A stretch of 64,000 nucleotides of DNA from JAJEFO01 sp965221845 (GCA_965221845.1 OZ244919.1:2108001-2172000), one strand, 5' to 3'. Numbered from the stretch's first letter, positions 25,067 through 38,611 are shown. Translations and numbers: made by a program. Notes: generated by a model from the letters alone, not told the origin.

Positions 25067-25918
25067 TCAGCCGTCCACGAGCGAAAGGTCGTCCAGCACG
25101 GCCGGATCGATGTCCTCGGCCGTCTTGCGCGTTATGTCCGCCCCGGCCTTCAGCTCTTCAAGGCGGCTTTCGATGGCGGAACGCTGGATGCCGTCAAGAA
25201 GCTCTCCCTGAGCCTCGGCAATGGTCGGCACGTCTTTCGTCCGCGTCTCGTTGAGCCTAATGACGTGCCAGCCAAACTGCGTCTGGACGGGATCCGAGAC
25301 CGCGCCTTTCTCAAGCGCAGCGACCGCGGCATCGAACGGGGGCACCATTGCGCCCCTTGCGAACCAGCCCAGATCCCCGCCGCCTGGTCCGGACGGCCCG
25401 GAAGAACGTTCCCGTGCAAGGGCGGCGAAGTCGGCCCCGCCATCCAGGTCCGCCACGAGCGCCAGGGCCTCCTCTTCCGTCGCCACGAGAATGTGCGACG
25501 CGTTGTATTCGGTCTCGGGCTCGGCCGAACCGTAGGCCTGGTCATACGCTTCCTGCAGCGCCTCCGCCGTCATGGCGGCGGTCGCCACGCGCTGCATCTC
25601 CTCGGTGGCGCGAAGCGCGCGCTCCTCGTTTTCCAGCGCCAGGCGCGCGCCGGGCGGCAGGGTCTCGACCGCGCCGCCAAGCAATGCATGCTGAACGAGC
25701 TGTTCGAGGATTCCCTCGAAAAGGACGTCGCCCGGAAGCTGCCGGTGCCGTTCAGGGAGGCGCTGCTTGAGCAGGATCATGTGTCCCAAGGTGATCTCCG
25801 TGCCGTTCACCGTGGCCACGACAGTGTCCGCGCGGAGCTGTTCGCTCCCGACGGCCTTCGTTGAAAGCGCCAGCGCGGCCATCGTCGCGAAGGCGGCGAG
25901 CCTTGTCATTGATTTCAT
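25067..25918 (-). CDS. Periplasmic parvulin-type peptidyl-prolyl isomerase
   Basis: 283 aa. It has a signal peptide (MKSMTRLAAFATMAALALST), a short SurA-like N-terminal helical region (VVATVNGTEITLGHMILLKQ), and the rotamase domain: YNASHILVATEEEALALVAD, GADFAALARERSSGPSGPGG, GDLGWFARGAMVPPFD and QTQFGWHVIRLNETR. It should accelerate prolyl isomerisation and outer-membrane protein folding in the periplasm. It is first gene of the mutT-argJ group and diverges from secA, an arrangement common in Rhodobacterales-type genomes. Confidence 0.9.
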   Translation of the reverse strand: MKSMTRLAAFATMAALALSTKAVGSEQLRADTVVATVNGTEITLGHMILLKQRLPERHRQLPGDVLFEGILEQLVQHALLGGAVETLPPGARLALENEERALRATEEMQRVATAAMTAEALQEAYDQAYGSAEPETEYNASHILVATEEEALALVADLDGGADFAALARERSSGPSGPGGGDLGWFARGAMVPPFDAAVAALEKGAVSDPVQTQFGWHVIRLNETRTKDVPTIAEAQGELLDGIQRSAIESRLEELKAGADITRKTAEDIDPAVLDDLSLVDG

Positions 25919-25955
25919 GTCCTGTCCTCGAACGGGGTCTGGAGTCCGGGTGAAG

Positions 25956-25984
25956 TTGACAGCGCGATGCCCGCCCCTTAAATC
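25956..25984 (+). promoter_or_regulatory. Probable sigma-70 promoter for secA
   Basis: TTGACA (25956-25961), a 17-base spacer, then TAAATC (25979-25984). The -35 is perfect and the -10 matches four of six. It lies in the divergent gap between the parvulin gene and secA, about 115 bases before the secA ATG. Confidence 0.55.
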
Positions 25985-26097
25985 GCTGTACGTTGGCGAG
26001 ACGACCGTCTCCTTGCTCTTCTATGGCGGGCCAGAGGCACGGGCAAGCTCTGCGCCTCGCACGATCTCGTCAGCCCTGATGCCAAGAGGCGCTGCGA

Positions 26098-28785
<2,688 letters not shown>

Positions 28786-28794
28786 GCCTTCCGG

Positions 28795-29530
28795 AATTCG
28801 GTGGTGCGCGCGACCGCTGGATCGGGTGGTCGCCGGCGCAGCAGTTCTCCCGGCTGCACCTGATCTGCAACAACGCCCGCTTCGGCATCCGCACGCCCGG
28901 ACGGGTGCCGAACCTGGCGTCCTGCGTGCCGGAGACGGGCCTGCGCCGGCTGTCCGCCGGCATCGAGGCGGCGCACGGCTGCCCCGGCCCTGCTTGCGGA
29001 GACCTTCGTCGACGTCTCGCGGGCGCCTTCTGCGGCGCGTCCGGCTGGCGCTCGCCGGGTCTGACGCGCGGCTTCGCCCGCGCGCCCGGCGGCGCAGCCT
29101 GTTCGACTGCCAGGGCGAGGCGCCCGAGTGCCGCAAGGCGCGCGGCAGGCGCCATCCGCTGATAACCGTTCTGACGATCGCCGTCGCGGCCCGGTCCGCC
29201 GCCCTGCTCCCGCAGGAGCGGCTCGAGACGGTCGGGGCGTTCTTCAGCCCGAGCGGGGAGCGCTGCACCGCGCCGTCGACCGCCACCTTCCACGACATCC
29301 TCGCCGACCTGCCGCCCGAGACGCTGGACGACGCCATCGGCCGCTGGACCGCCCGAGCCGGGCCGGGCCCGACACGCCGCTCGCCATGGACGGCAAGGAC
29401 GTCCGCGGCGCCTCGCGGCAGGCCGGGGACGCGCAGGCGCATGATGGTGGCGGCGGCCGGGCACGCAACCGTCCTGATGGCCCCATCGGAAGGTTTCTTC
29501 GTAGAGCCGCGGCGGCTTTCTCCATGTAGA
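28795..29530 (+). pseudogene. DUF4338-ISAs1-type transposase relic
   Basis: The first frame (from 28812) reads DRWIGWSPAQQFSRLHLICN, then PGRVPNLASCVPETGLRRL and remnants of the VETFVDxSRFxGTCYRAAGW region, i.e. a DUF4338 domain. A second frame from about 29150 gives LITVLTIAVAARSAALLPQE, TFHDILADLPPETLDDAIGR, and after a shift PLAMDGKDVRGASRQAGD. This matches the HPLxAVLALAxxAxLxGAR, TLHRVFRRLD and AVDGKALRG blocks of ISAs1 transposases. Several frameshifts; inactive. It sits immediately downstream of secA. Confidence 0.65.
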
Positions 29531-29600
29531 TCGTGTTCCAGAACGTGATGGCGGCAATGACGCGGCAAGAGGCCATGTCTTCAGCGGCAGCTGGCTGCCG
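29490..29600 (-). pseudogene. Tn3-family transposase C-terminal scrap
   Basis: The minus strand encodes ASCRVIAAITFWNTIYMEKA followed by AAALRR, close to the NLVTAAIVLWNTVYLERAVA segment conserved near the end of Tn3-type TnpA. Nothing more of that gene is present. It overlaps the last bases of the ISAs1 relic, so one was probably inserted into the other before both decayed. Confidence 0.4.
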
Positions 29601-29739
29601 TGCATCACCGCTCCGGCCGTCGCTGAGGTCCGGCGGCCACAGCCAGCGCACTCATGGCATCTCCTTGACGCATTTCTGGCGCGAACGACAATCGCGCTCG
29701 CGGCCGTGCATTCCGGCATCCGCCGGAACGCTCGGCGGG

Positions 29740-30885
29740 TCACGCCGTCATGCCGTCCCAGAAGGACCTGACCTTCTCGAAGAATCCCGTGCTGTTGGGA
29801 TTGTTTTCCGCCGAAAGATCCTCGAACTCGCGAAGCAGCTCCTTCTGCCTGACGGTCAGGTTGACCGGGGTCTCCACCGCAAGCTCGACCATCATGTCGC
29901 CGTGGCCTCCCCCCCTCAGCGACGGCATTCCCTTCCCCCGAAGCCTCATCTGGCGGCCTGCCTGGCTGCCGGTCGGGATCTTCACGCGGCTGCGCCCGCC
30001 ATCAATGGTGGGGACCTCGATGTCGCCTCCGAGCGCGGCCGTCGCCATCGAGACCGGCACCCGGCAGTACAGGCTCGTTCCGTCGCGCAGGAACAGCGCG
30101 TGCTCGCTGACAGTTATGAAGATGTAGAGATCGCCAGGCGGTCCGCCCCGCAGGCCGGCCTCCCCCTCCCCGGCGAGCCGGATCCGCGTTCCGGTCTCCA
30201 CGCCGACGGGAATGTTGACGGAAAGCGAACGCTCCTTCGCGGCCCGCCCGGATCCGCCGCAGGATCCGCAGGGATTCCTGATGACATGGCCGGCGCCCGA
30301 GCAGGTGGGGCAGGTCCGTTCCACGGTGAAGTAGCCTTGGCTCGCACGCACCTTTCCCATGCCCGAGCATGTCGGGCAGGACTCCGGATCCGCGCCGCCC
30401 TCGGCTCCCGTGCCGCTGCAGGTGTCGCACGCGACGACCGTGGGCACCAGGATGGACTTCCGGATGCCCGAATGCGACTCTTCCAGGGTCACCTGGAGGT
30501 CGTAGCGCAGGTCCGCGCCGCGCATCGCGCGCTGGCGCCTGCTCCCTCGGCGGGATCCGGTGATGTCGCCGAAGAGGTCGTCGAAAACGTCCGAGAACGC
30601 GCTGGCGAAGTCGCCCCCTTCATGCGCGCGGCCAGGACGCGCCCCTCCGCCCATGCCTCCCTCGAACGCGGCATGGCCGAAGCGGTCATAGGCCGCCTTG
30701 CTCTCCGGATCCTTCAGGATCTCGTACGCTTCGTTGACTTCCTTGAACTGGGATTCGGCGTCGGGGTTGTCCGCGTTCCGGTCCGGGTGAAGATCCTTTG
30801 CCTTGCGCCGGTACGCCTTCTTCAGCTCTTCGGAGGATGCGCTTCTGGAGACTCCGAGAACCTCGTAGAAATCGCGCTTGGACAT
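29740..30885 (-). CDS. dnaJ: Chaperone DnaJ
   Basis: 381 aa Hsp40 co-chaperone. The J domain (1-70) has KDLHPDRNADNPDAESQFKE with the HPD loop. A short Gly-rich linker (GHAAFEGGMGGGARPGR) follows. Four zinc repeats, CDTCSGTG, CPTCSGMG, CPTCSGAG and CGSCGGSG, precede the client-binding domain (SVNIPVGVETGTRIRLAGEG, MRLRGKGMPSLRGGGHGD). It stimulates DnaK ATPase. It lies 72 bases downstream of dnaK in the classical order. Confidence 0.96.
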   Translation of the reverse strand: MSKRDFYEVLGVSRSASSEELKKAYRRKAKDLHPDRNADNPDAESQFKEVNEAYEILKDPESKAAYDRFGHAAFEGGMGGGARPGRAHEGGDFASAFSDVFDDLFGDITGSRRGSRRQRAMRGADLRYDLQVTLEESHSGIRKSILVPTVVACDTCSGTGAEGGADPESCPTCSGMGKVRASQGYFTVERTCPTCSGAGHVIRNPCGSCGGSGRAAKERSLSVNIPVGVETGTRIRLAGEGEAGLRGGPPGDLYIFITVSEHALFLRDGTSLYCRVPVSMATAALGGDIEVPTIDGGRSRVKIPTGSQAGRQMRLRGKGMPSLRGGGHGDMMVELAVETPVNLTVRQKELLREFEDLSAENNPNSTGFFEKVRSFWDGMTA

Positions 30886-30957
30886 GGCTCATTCCCTTGG
30901 AAGCGCTGCGACCGGCCCGATAAGGCGCTGGCCGGTCGAATGTCACGTTCCGCGGCG

Positions 30958-32880
<1,923 letters not shown>

Positions 32881-32991
32881 TCCTGTGTCCTCTTTCTTTC
32901 GGCGATCTCCGGGAAGCCGGCCCGGTCCAGCGCCGGCCTCCCATCCCGCAAGCCGTGACGCATCGAGGGGCGATCACGGGTTCGCGGGGGG

Positions 32992-33021
32992 TATATAGGC
33001 AGGGGCCGTGGCTCCTGCAAG
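32992..33021 (-). promoter_or_regulatory. Possible RpoH-type promoter of dnaK
   Basis: On the minus strand CTTGCA is followed after 16 bases by CCTATATA, resembling a heat-shock sigma factor site (CTTGAA, then CCCATNT-like). Position about 110 bases before the dnaK ATG is suitable. Judged by eye only. Confidence 0.35.
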
Positions 33022-33208
33022 CATGTGAGGGCGGCGAATTCGCCTCGGGCGCGAGCCGGAGGAGGACGTGGCCCGCGGGGCCCGGCGTGGCTGCCGACCG
33101 TTCATCAGGAACGGCACTTGGCGAAGGGCCTGCGCCCGGCCAGGGCCGCGTTCGCGGCCCTGGCGCGCCCGGTGGAATGTCGCGGCCGTTCGGGCTATGG
33201 TCGCGCGC

Positions 33209-33817
33209 ATGCCGGGCAACCCGCTGGACTTGAATGGCGTCAGGATATGGAAGGGGTTTCTTTGCCCGGCCCGGCAGCGCGAAATGGTGAGCGACCTGCG
33301 CGGCGTTGCCGCAAGGGCGCCGTTTCGCCGATATGAAACGCCCGGCGGCAGGAAGATGTCGGTGAGGATGAGTGCCGCCGGAAAGGTCGGCTGGGTCACT
33401 GACCGGGCCGGCTACAGGTATGATTCCGTCCAGCCGGACGGCGAGGCCTGGCCGGTGATTCCGGACTCGGCGCTTGATGTCTGGTCGGCGGTTTCGGGGT
33501 CTGGGCGGGCGCCGGATTCATGCCTTGTGAACTTCTACGGCAGGGGGGCAAGGATGGGAATGCACCAGGATCGGGACGAGGCGGACCCTGGCTGGCCTGT
33601 CGTTTCTGTTTCTCTCGGAGACGACGCGCTGTTCAGGATCGGGCAGGTGACCCGAGGCGGCCCGACACGATCCACCTGGCTGAACTCCGGCGACGTGGCC
33701 GTGCTCGCGGGCGCGGCGCGGCTGGCATATCACGGCATCGACCGGATCCGGTTCGGCTCGTCGCCCCTTCTGCCCCATGGTGGCCGCATCAACGTCACCA
33801 TGAGGGTGGCCGAGTAG
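33209..33817 (+). CDS. alkB: Alkylated DNA repair dioxygenase AlkB
   Basis: 202 aa from ATG 33209 (MPGNPLDLNGVRIWKGFL); an in-frame ATG four codons upstream is an alternative. It is an Fe(II)/2-oxoglutarate enzyme reversing N-methyl base damage. Metal ligands are His119 and Asp121 (RMGMHQDRDE) and His175 (LAYHGIDRI), and Arg193 (GGRINVTMR) holds 2-oxoglutarate. NFYGRGARMG and VSVSLGDDALFRIG are bacterial AlkB wording. It is followed three bases later by the cysQ-like gene. Confidence 0.92.
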   Translation: MPGNPLDLNGVRIWKGFLCPARQREMVSDLRGVAARAPFRRYETPGGRKMSVRMSAAGKVGWVTDRAGYRYDSVQPDGEAWPVIPDSALDVWSAVSGSGRAPDSCLVNFYGRGARMGMHQDRDEADPGWPVVSVSLGDDALFRIGQVTRGGPTRSTWLNSGDVAVLAGAARLAYHGIDRIRFGSSPLLPHGGRINVTMRVAE

Positions 33818-33820
33818 GCC

Positions 33821-34705
33821 ATGACGGCGCCCGGCGAGCCGGCGGCAGGCGAAGGGATCCGGCTGCGGAACGCCTCGAAGGGGGGCGCGGTGAAATCCTT
33901 GGCGGACGCTGATCGGGATGTCCTGGCGTGGTCCATGCGCCGCCTCGCGATCCGGGGCGGCGAGGCCGTCATGGAGTTCTACCGACGCGACGGCTTCGCG
34001 ATCAGGAGGAAGCGGGATTCGTCCCCGGTGACCGAAGCGGACGAAGCTGCCGACAGGCTGATCGCGGCAGGGCTGGGGGCCGGGTTCCCCGGCCTGCCTC
34101 TCGTGACCGAGGAGCAGTCCGCGACCCACGGCCTGTCGGTCAGGACGTTCCTGATCGTCGACCCGCTGGACGGCACCAGGGAATTTGTCCGGCGCGGGGA
34201 GGACTTCACGGTGAACATCGCCTTGGTCGAGGACGGGCGCCCGACGCTGGGCGTCGTCTACGCACCGGCGAAGGAGCGGCTGTTCCTGACCTTGCCGGAA
34301 CGCGGGGCGGTCGAGGAAGCCGGGGACCTGGACGCTGACAGGCCCGGCGAGATGTCCCCGATCAGCGTCGCGGAACCGGACAATGCGGCGTTGCGCGTGG
34401 TGGCGTCGAAATCGCGCAGGGATCAGTCAACGGACGACTACGTCGCGAAACACGAGGTGGCCGGCCTGGCAAGCGTCGGCTCGTCGCTCAAGTTCTGCCT
34501 GGTCGCGACGGGGGAGGCGGACCTCTATCCGCGCCTTGGCCCCACGATGGAGTGGGACACGGCCGCCGGCCACGCCGTCCTGGCCGCTGCCGGGGGGCAC
34601 GTGGTCGGCATGGAGACGCGCGAGCCCCTCTCCTATGGCAAGGCGTCCTTCCGGAACCCGTCCTTTCTGGCGCATTCCCCCGGCGTGATCCTCGCCGTCG
34701 AATGA
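33821..34705 (+). CDS. cysQ: 3'(2'),5'-bisphosphate nucleotidase, CysQ-type
   Basis: 294 aa of the lithium-sensitive inositol-phosphatase superfamily. Metal-site motifs: DSSPVTEADEAAD, LVTEEQSA and FLIVDPLDGTREFVRRGEDF, then TMEWDTAAGHAVLAAAGG near the C-terminus. VASKSRRDQSTDDYVAKHEV is the CysQ wording and argues for PAP dephosphorylation in sulfate assimilation. The N-terminal 25 residues are extra; an internal start at the later Val/Met is possible. Likely co-transcribed with alkB. Confidence 0.87.
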   Translation: MTAPGEPAAGEGIRLRNASKGGAVKSLADADRDVLAWSMRRLAIRGGEAVMEFYRRDGFAIRRKRDSSPVTEADEAADRLIAAGLGAGFPGLPLVTEEQSATHGLSVRTFLIVDPLDGTREFVRRGEDFTVNIALVEDGRPTLGVVYAPAKERLFLTLPERGAVEEAGDLDADRPGEMSPISVAEPDNAALRVVASKSRRDQSTDDYVAKHEVAGLASVGSSLKFCLVATGEADLYPRLGPTMEWDTAAGHAVLAAAGGHVVGMETREPLSYGKASFRNPSFLAHSPGVILAVE

Positions 34706-34850
34706 CAGGGCGGTCCGTGCGGCGCAAGGCATGCCCGGGAAGCGCGGCAGCCTTCCGGAAGTCGCGCATGCCCTTCGGCCAGGGCCCATGACCGGGCGCG
34801 GCGGACACGCCCCTGCGGGCGGCCCCGGCGTGACCGAAGCGCGTCGCCGC

Positions 34851-35315
34851 TCAGGCCGCCTTCCTGCGCGGCTGCTCGGCAAGAAGGGTGTGCAGCGTGG
34901 CCGGATCCGCGTTGGCGCGAAGCTTGGCGCAAAGGCCGGCGCTGCGCATGGCGCGCGAAACGACCGCCAGCGCCTTCAGGTGGTCGACGCCCGCATCCTC
35001 GGGGGCGAGGAGCGCGAAGACGAGATCGACCGGCTGCCTGTCGACGGACTCGAACTCGAGAGGGCGCTCGATCTGGATGAAGAGGCCGCGAACGGCCGCA
35101 AGCCCGGCAAGCCGCGCGTGCGGCAGGGCGACCCCCTGCCCGACCCCGGTCGGGCCCAGCGCCTCCCGCTCCTGCAGCGCTGACGCCACGTCGGCGGGAT
35201 CAAGGCCGTAGGCGATGGCGGCAAGGTCTCCGATCTCGTGAAACAGGCGCTTCTTGCTGCTGACCGCCGCAACGTGCCGTACCGCTTGCGGGCAGAGAAT
35301 CTTTGCTACGTTCAT
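34851..35315 (-). CDS. ptsN: PTS IIA-like nitrogen regulatory protein
   Basis: 154 aa EIIA-Ntr. The phospho-accepting His lies in GVGQGVALPHARLAGLAAV. Flanking AIAYGLDPADVASALQEREA and IERPLEFESVDRQPVDLVFA complete the fold. It is the end of the nitrogen-related phosphorelay influencing K+ transport and stress control. Its ATG overlaps the hpf stop by four bases, the standard hpf-ptsN pair. Confidence 0.93.
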   Translation of the reverse strand: MNVAKILCPQAVRHVAAVSSKKRLFHEIGDLAAIAYGLDPADVASALQEREALGPTGVGQGVALPHARLAGLAAVRGLFIQIERPLEFESVDRQPVDLVFALLAPEDAGVDHLKALAVVSRAMRSAGLCAKLRANADPATLHTLLAEQPRRKAA

Positions 35316-35917
35316 TCGGTTCCGGTCCTTTCGGCAGCGGTGCTGCGCGCCGCCTTGCTCGGGTCGATCCAGCCAATGTTCCCGTCGTCACGGCGATACA
35401 CGACATTGACTCCGGTTTCCTGCCGCTCGTTCCGAAAGACCAGGACGGGCGCGCCGGCGAGCTCCATCTGCATCACCGCCTCCCCGACGGACAGCGAGGG
35501 AATCTTCGTTTCCATCTCCGCGATGATGATCGGCTGAAGGGTGTCAGGTTCCGATTCGCCGTCTCCGCCGGACGACGCGAGGATATAGGCGGAGGCATCC
35601 TGAAGTTCAACAGGCCGTTCGCGCCGATGATCCTTCAGGCGCCGCTTGTATCTCCGGAGCTGCTTTTCCGCCCTGTCGCAGCTCCGTCCGAACGCGGCGT
35701 ATATCTCGTGGTCGTGGCCACGGGCCTGGACGGTGAGTCCCGTCGAAAGATGAATCAGGATTTCACAGACGAATTCGTGGCCGTTCCTCGAGAACACGAC
35801 GTTCGAACCGGTCGGACGCCCCGCGTACTTGCCGGCGACCTCGTCGAGGGAGGCCTTGACGTGCGCTTGAAGCGCTTCCCCGACGTCGATCTTCCTGCCT
35901 GTGACCTGATGATTCAT
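35312..35917 (-). CDS. hpf: Ribosome hibernation promoting factor (long form)
   Basis: 201 aa from ATG 35917 with GGGAGGGG upstream. The N-terminal HPF domain (MNHQVTGRKIDVGEALQAHV, GHEFVCEILIHLSTGLTVQA) binds the decoding centre. After a linker, the C-terminal dimerisation domain (EIPSLSVGEAVMQMELAGAP-like stretch, VLVFRNERQETGVNVVYRRD, DGNIGWIDP) makes 100S dimers. It lies about 190 bases downstream of lptB; no rpoN lies between them. Confidence 0.93.
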   Translation of the reverse strand: MNHQVTGRKIDVGEALQAHVKASLDEVAGKYAGRPTGSNVVFSRNGHEFVCEILIHLSTGLTVQARGHDHEIYAAFGRSCDRAEKQLRRYKRRLKDHRRERPVELQDASAYILASSGGDGESEPDTLQPIIIAEMETKIPSLSVGEAVMQMELAGAPVLVFRNERQETGVNVVYRRDDGNIGWIDPSKAARSTAAERTGTE

Positions 35918-36110
35918 GGACCCCTCCCGAAATGATGCCGCCTGCCGCCCGCATGGCGGCCGGCGCCCCGGGCAGTTTCCGTCACGCGGCGCGCCCCGAC
36001 GGCATTGAGGGCCCCGGGGCTCCTGCGGACGCAGGCATGCGCGACAGGCTGGATTCGCCGCTGGCCGCATCCGGCTCCGAAGGCGCCGCCGCTGTCAGCC
36101 GCACTTCCCG

Positions 36111-36866
36111 TCATGCCATCCGAAACTCCTGGCCGAGGAAGATGCGGCGGACCTTCTCGTCGATGACGACCTCGTCCGCGCTTCCGCTCATCAGCACCTT
36201 GCCATCGTGGAGTATGTAGGCCCGGTCGACGATTCGAAGCGTTTCGCGCACGTTGTGGTCGGTGATCAGGACGCCGATTCCCCTGTCCTTGAGCGCGATC
36301 ACGAGATCGCGGATGTCGCCGACGGCGATCGGGTCGATGCCCGGGAAGGGTTCGTCCAGCAGGAGGTATCTCGGGTTGGCGGCAAGGCTGCGGGCGATTT
36401 CGCAGCGTCTGCGCTCTCCGCCTGACAGGGCGACCGACGGCGTGCGGCGCAGGTGCGCGATCGAGAACTCGTCAAGAAGCTCGTCGAGCCTTTCGCGGCG
36501 CCTGGTCCTGTCCCTTTCGACGATTTCGAGAATCGCGAGGATGTTGTCCTCGACGTTGAGGCCCTGGAAGATCGAGCGCTCCTGCGGAAGGTAGCCGATG
36601 CCGAGCCTTGCGCGGCGGTACATCGGGTAGCCGGTGATGTCGCGCCCGTCCACCTTCACCTGTCCGCCGTCCGGCATGACCAGTCCCGCAATCGCGTAGA
36701 AGCACGTGGTCTTGCCGGACCCGTTGGGCCCGAGAAGCGCGACGACCTCGCCCCGCTCCAGGTCGAGGTCGACGTCCCGGATGATCGGTCGCCTGCGATA
36801 GGACTTCCGCAGGTTCCGGACCTTGAGGCCCTGCTCGGTTTCCGAGGCGACCGAGAGGGCCGTCAT
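36111..36866 (-). CDS. lptB: LPS export ABC transporter ATP-binding protein
   Basis: 251 aa. Walker A is GPNGSGKTT (46-54). The signature VALSGGERRRCEIARSLA, Walker B YLLLDEPFPGIDPIAVGDI and the H-loop ITDHNVRETLRIVDRAYIL are present. GYLPQERSIFQGLNVEDNIL is diagnostic of LptB. It powers lipopolysaccharide transport from the inner membrane with LptFG and LptC. Its ATG overlaps the lptA stop. Confidence 0.96.
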   Translation of the reverse strand: MTALSVASETEQGLKVRNLRKSYRRRPIIRDVDLDLERGEVVALLGPNGSGKTTCFYAIAGLVMPDGGQVKVDGRDITGYPMYRRARLGIGYLPQERSIFQGLNVEDNILAILEIVERDRTRRRERLDELLDEFSIAHLRRTPSVALSGGERRRCEIARSLAANPRYLLLDEPFPGIDPIAVGDIRDLVIALKDRGIGVLITDHNVRETLRIVDRAYILHDGKVLMSGSADEVVIDEKVRRIFLGQEFRMA

Positions 36867-37360
36867 CGGCTTCCGCCCTGCGGGTCGAGGAAGGTGCGGA
36901 CGCGCCCCTCGATCCGGCCCGATCCGGTCTCGAGATCGATCGTCAGCCTGTCTCCGGAAATCGAGTTCGGGCCCTGGGTCAGGAGCACGTCCCCGGCGAA
37001 CCTCACCTCGGCGTCCGCGACGGAATAGGCGGCTTCCCCGGCCTCGACCGCCTCTCCGCCCGTGACGAACGTCACGCCTCCCGATGCGAGAAGCCGCGCG
37101 ATGCCGTCCGCGCCGTCGCCGTACTCGACCAGCACGCGGCCCGCCGAGAGCCGAAGGGTGTCCTGGACGACCAGGACATTGCCGTCAAACACCGCCGCCC
37201 CGCTTCCCTGGTCGAGGGACAGCGTGTCGGCCGTGACCTCGACGGGCCGGGTCCTGTCGAACTCGGCGAGGCCGAGCCTGATGCCGGCGGTCTGCGACGC
37301 GGCGGCATGCGCAAGAACGGTCAGCACGGAGACAAGCGCGATGCGCAGGGTCACGGACAC
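36863..37360 (-). CDS. lptA: LPS transport periplasmic protein
   Basis: 165 aa from a GTG at 37360, with AAGGAAGG five bases before it. A signal peptide (VTLRIALVSVLTVLAHAAAS) is followed by an OstA-type beta-jellyroll: RPVEVTADTLSLDQGSGAAV, FDGNVLVVQDTLRLSAGRVL, and repeating short strands to the end. It bridges LPS across the periplasm. It lies between lptC and lptB; the longer open frame upstream is a shadow of lptC. Confidence 0.92.
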   Translation of the reverse strand: MSVTLRIALVSVLTVLAHAAASQTAGIRLGLAEFDRTRPVEVTADTLSLDQGSGAAVFDGNVLVVQDTLRLSAGRVLVEYGDGADGIARLLASGGVTFVTGGEAVEAGEAAYSVADAEVRFAGDVLLTQGPNSISGDRLTIDLETGSGRIEGRVRTFLDPQGGSR

Positions 37361-37377
37361 CCCATCCTTCCTTGTGT

Positions 37378-37989
37378 TCAGGGCCAGTATACCAGCCTGA
37401 CGCCGTCTTGGAAGACAAGTTGATGCCCGTCGGCGGATTCGGGCTGGACAAGCGCCATGGACCCGGCGGAGATCTCCCCGGCGGGCCCGGTGGCCATGAC
37501 CCTGCCTTCGGATGCCGCGCTGGCGTCGCGCAGCGACGTCACCAGCCGGTCTGTCGTGACGACGTATCCGTTCGTGCTCTCGATCCGCACGCCGCCTTGG
37601 AGCGTGACTTCCCGGGTTCCGGTGTCGACGGTGCCGGAGGGACTCACGATGTCTATGCGGCTGCCGTCCGGCATGTCCAGGGCTGCGGTCAGCGCCTCCG
37701 CCGAGAGCGTGGCCCGGGACGGGTCTGTCCGGATCCTCCGCGCGGCAAGCGAAACGGCCACCCCGTTCGCCGTTACGCTGCCCAGCGAGGGGTTCGTGAT
37801 TCCCTGCTCCTCGAGGATGCGCGCCACGTCGACATCGGCGTACGGGATGGCGGCGTCGGGATCGAGGGTCTCGGTCACGAAGAAGAGCGTCGAAAGCAGC
37901 GCCAGCGCCGCAAGCGGAAGGGCGAGCTTCAGCCGAAGCAGCAGGCGCGAATATCCGTCTCCCGCGGTCATGTCGGCAATTCGGGACAT
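37378..37989 (-). CDS. lptC: LPS export protein LptC
   Basis: 203 aa from ATG 37989, five bases after the rnd stop; ATG 37971 is an alternative. One N-terminal membrane segment (LALPLAALALLSTLFFVTET) anchors a periplasmic jellyroll with TANGVAVSLAARRIRTDPSR, VDTGTREVTLQGGVRIESTN and SAGSMALVQPE. It passes LPS from LptBFG to LptA. Typical alphaproteobacterial length and neighbourhood. Confidence 0.9.
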   Translation of the reverse strand: MSRIADMTAGDGYSRLLLRLKLALPLAALALLSTLFFVTETLDPDAAIPYADVDVARILEEQGITNPSLGSVTANGVAVSLAARRIRTDPSRATLSAEALTAALDMPDGSRIDIVSPSGTVDTGTREVTLQGGVRIESTNGYVVTTDRLVTSLRDASAASEGRVMATGPAGEISAGSMALVQPESADGHQLVFQDGVRLVYWP

Positions 37990-37994
37990 TCGGG

Positions 37995-38606
37995 CTAGTG
38001 GGCGAAGATGTCGACTTCGGGCCAGCCGGCAAGGTCCAGGCGGGCCCGGGCCGGCAGGAAGTCGAACGCCGCCTGCGCCAGATCCGCCCGACCTTCCCGC
38101 GCAAGGCGCTCGTCCAGCGCCTCCTTCAGGCGATGCAGGTGGAGGACGTCGGAGGCGGCGTACTCGAGCTGCGCCTCCGTCAGCGTTCCGGCGCCCCAGT
38201 CGCTCGTCTGCTGGAGCTTCGGGACGTCGACGCCCAGAAGCTCTTCGGCCAGATGCTTCAAGCCATGCCGAGCCGTGTAGGTGCGGACGAGCCTTGAGGC
38301 GATCTTGGTGCAATAGGCCGGCGCCGCGAGAGCGCCGAAGCGGTTGTGGAGCGCCGCGATGTCGAAGCGCCCGAAGTGGAAGATCTTGAGCACGTTCGGG
38401 TCCGTGAGCAGGCGCTCGAGGTTGGGCGCCGAATCCTGCGCCATGCCGACCTGGACGAGATGCGCGTCCCCGTCGCCGGAAGACGTCTGGACCAGGCAGA
38501 GCCGGTCGCGGTGCGGATTGAGGCCCATGGTCTCGCAGTCGATGGCCACGGATCGGCCGAGGTCGAGGCCGTCGGGCAGGTCGCGCTGGTGGAGATGGTT
38601 GGCCAA
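37995..38606 (-). CDS. rnd: Ribonuclease D
   Basis: 203 aa from a TTG at 38606 with a consensus AGGAGG five bases upstream; the longer frame (to 38642) lacks a ribosome site. It is a DEDD-family 3'-5' exoribonuclease: VAIDCETMGLNPHRDRLCLV (Asp23, Glu25), IFHFGRFDIAALHNRFGAL, then LKHLAEELLGVDVPKLQQTS and LEYAASDVLHLHRLKEALDE (Exo III). It is a short catalytic-domain-only form without HRDC, as usual in alphaproteobacteria. It heads the rnd-lptC-lptA-lptB series. Confidence 0.93.
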   Translation of the reverse strand: MANHLHQRDLPDGLDLGRSVAIDCETMGLNPHRDRLCLVQTSSGDGDAHLVQVGMAQDSAPNLERLLTDPNVLKIFHFGRFDIAALHNRFGALAAPAYCTKIASRLVRTYTARHGLKHLAEELLGVDVPKLQQTSDWGAGTLTEAQLEYAASDVLHLHRLKEALDERLAREGRADLAQAAFDFLPARARLDLAGWPEVDIFAH

Positions 38607-38611
38607 GGGCG

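Noticed and set aside
34706..34850. Gene in the gap between cysQ and ptsN
   Set aside because: Only short shadow frames of the flanking convergent genes are present.
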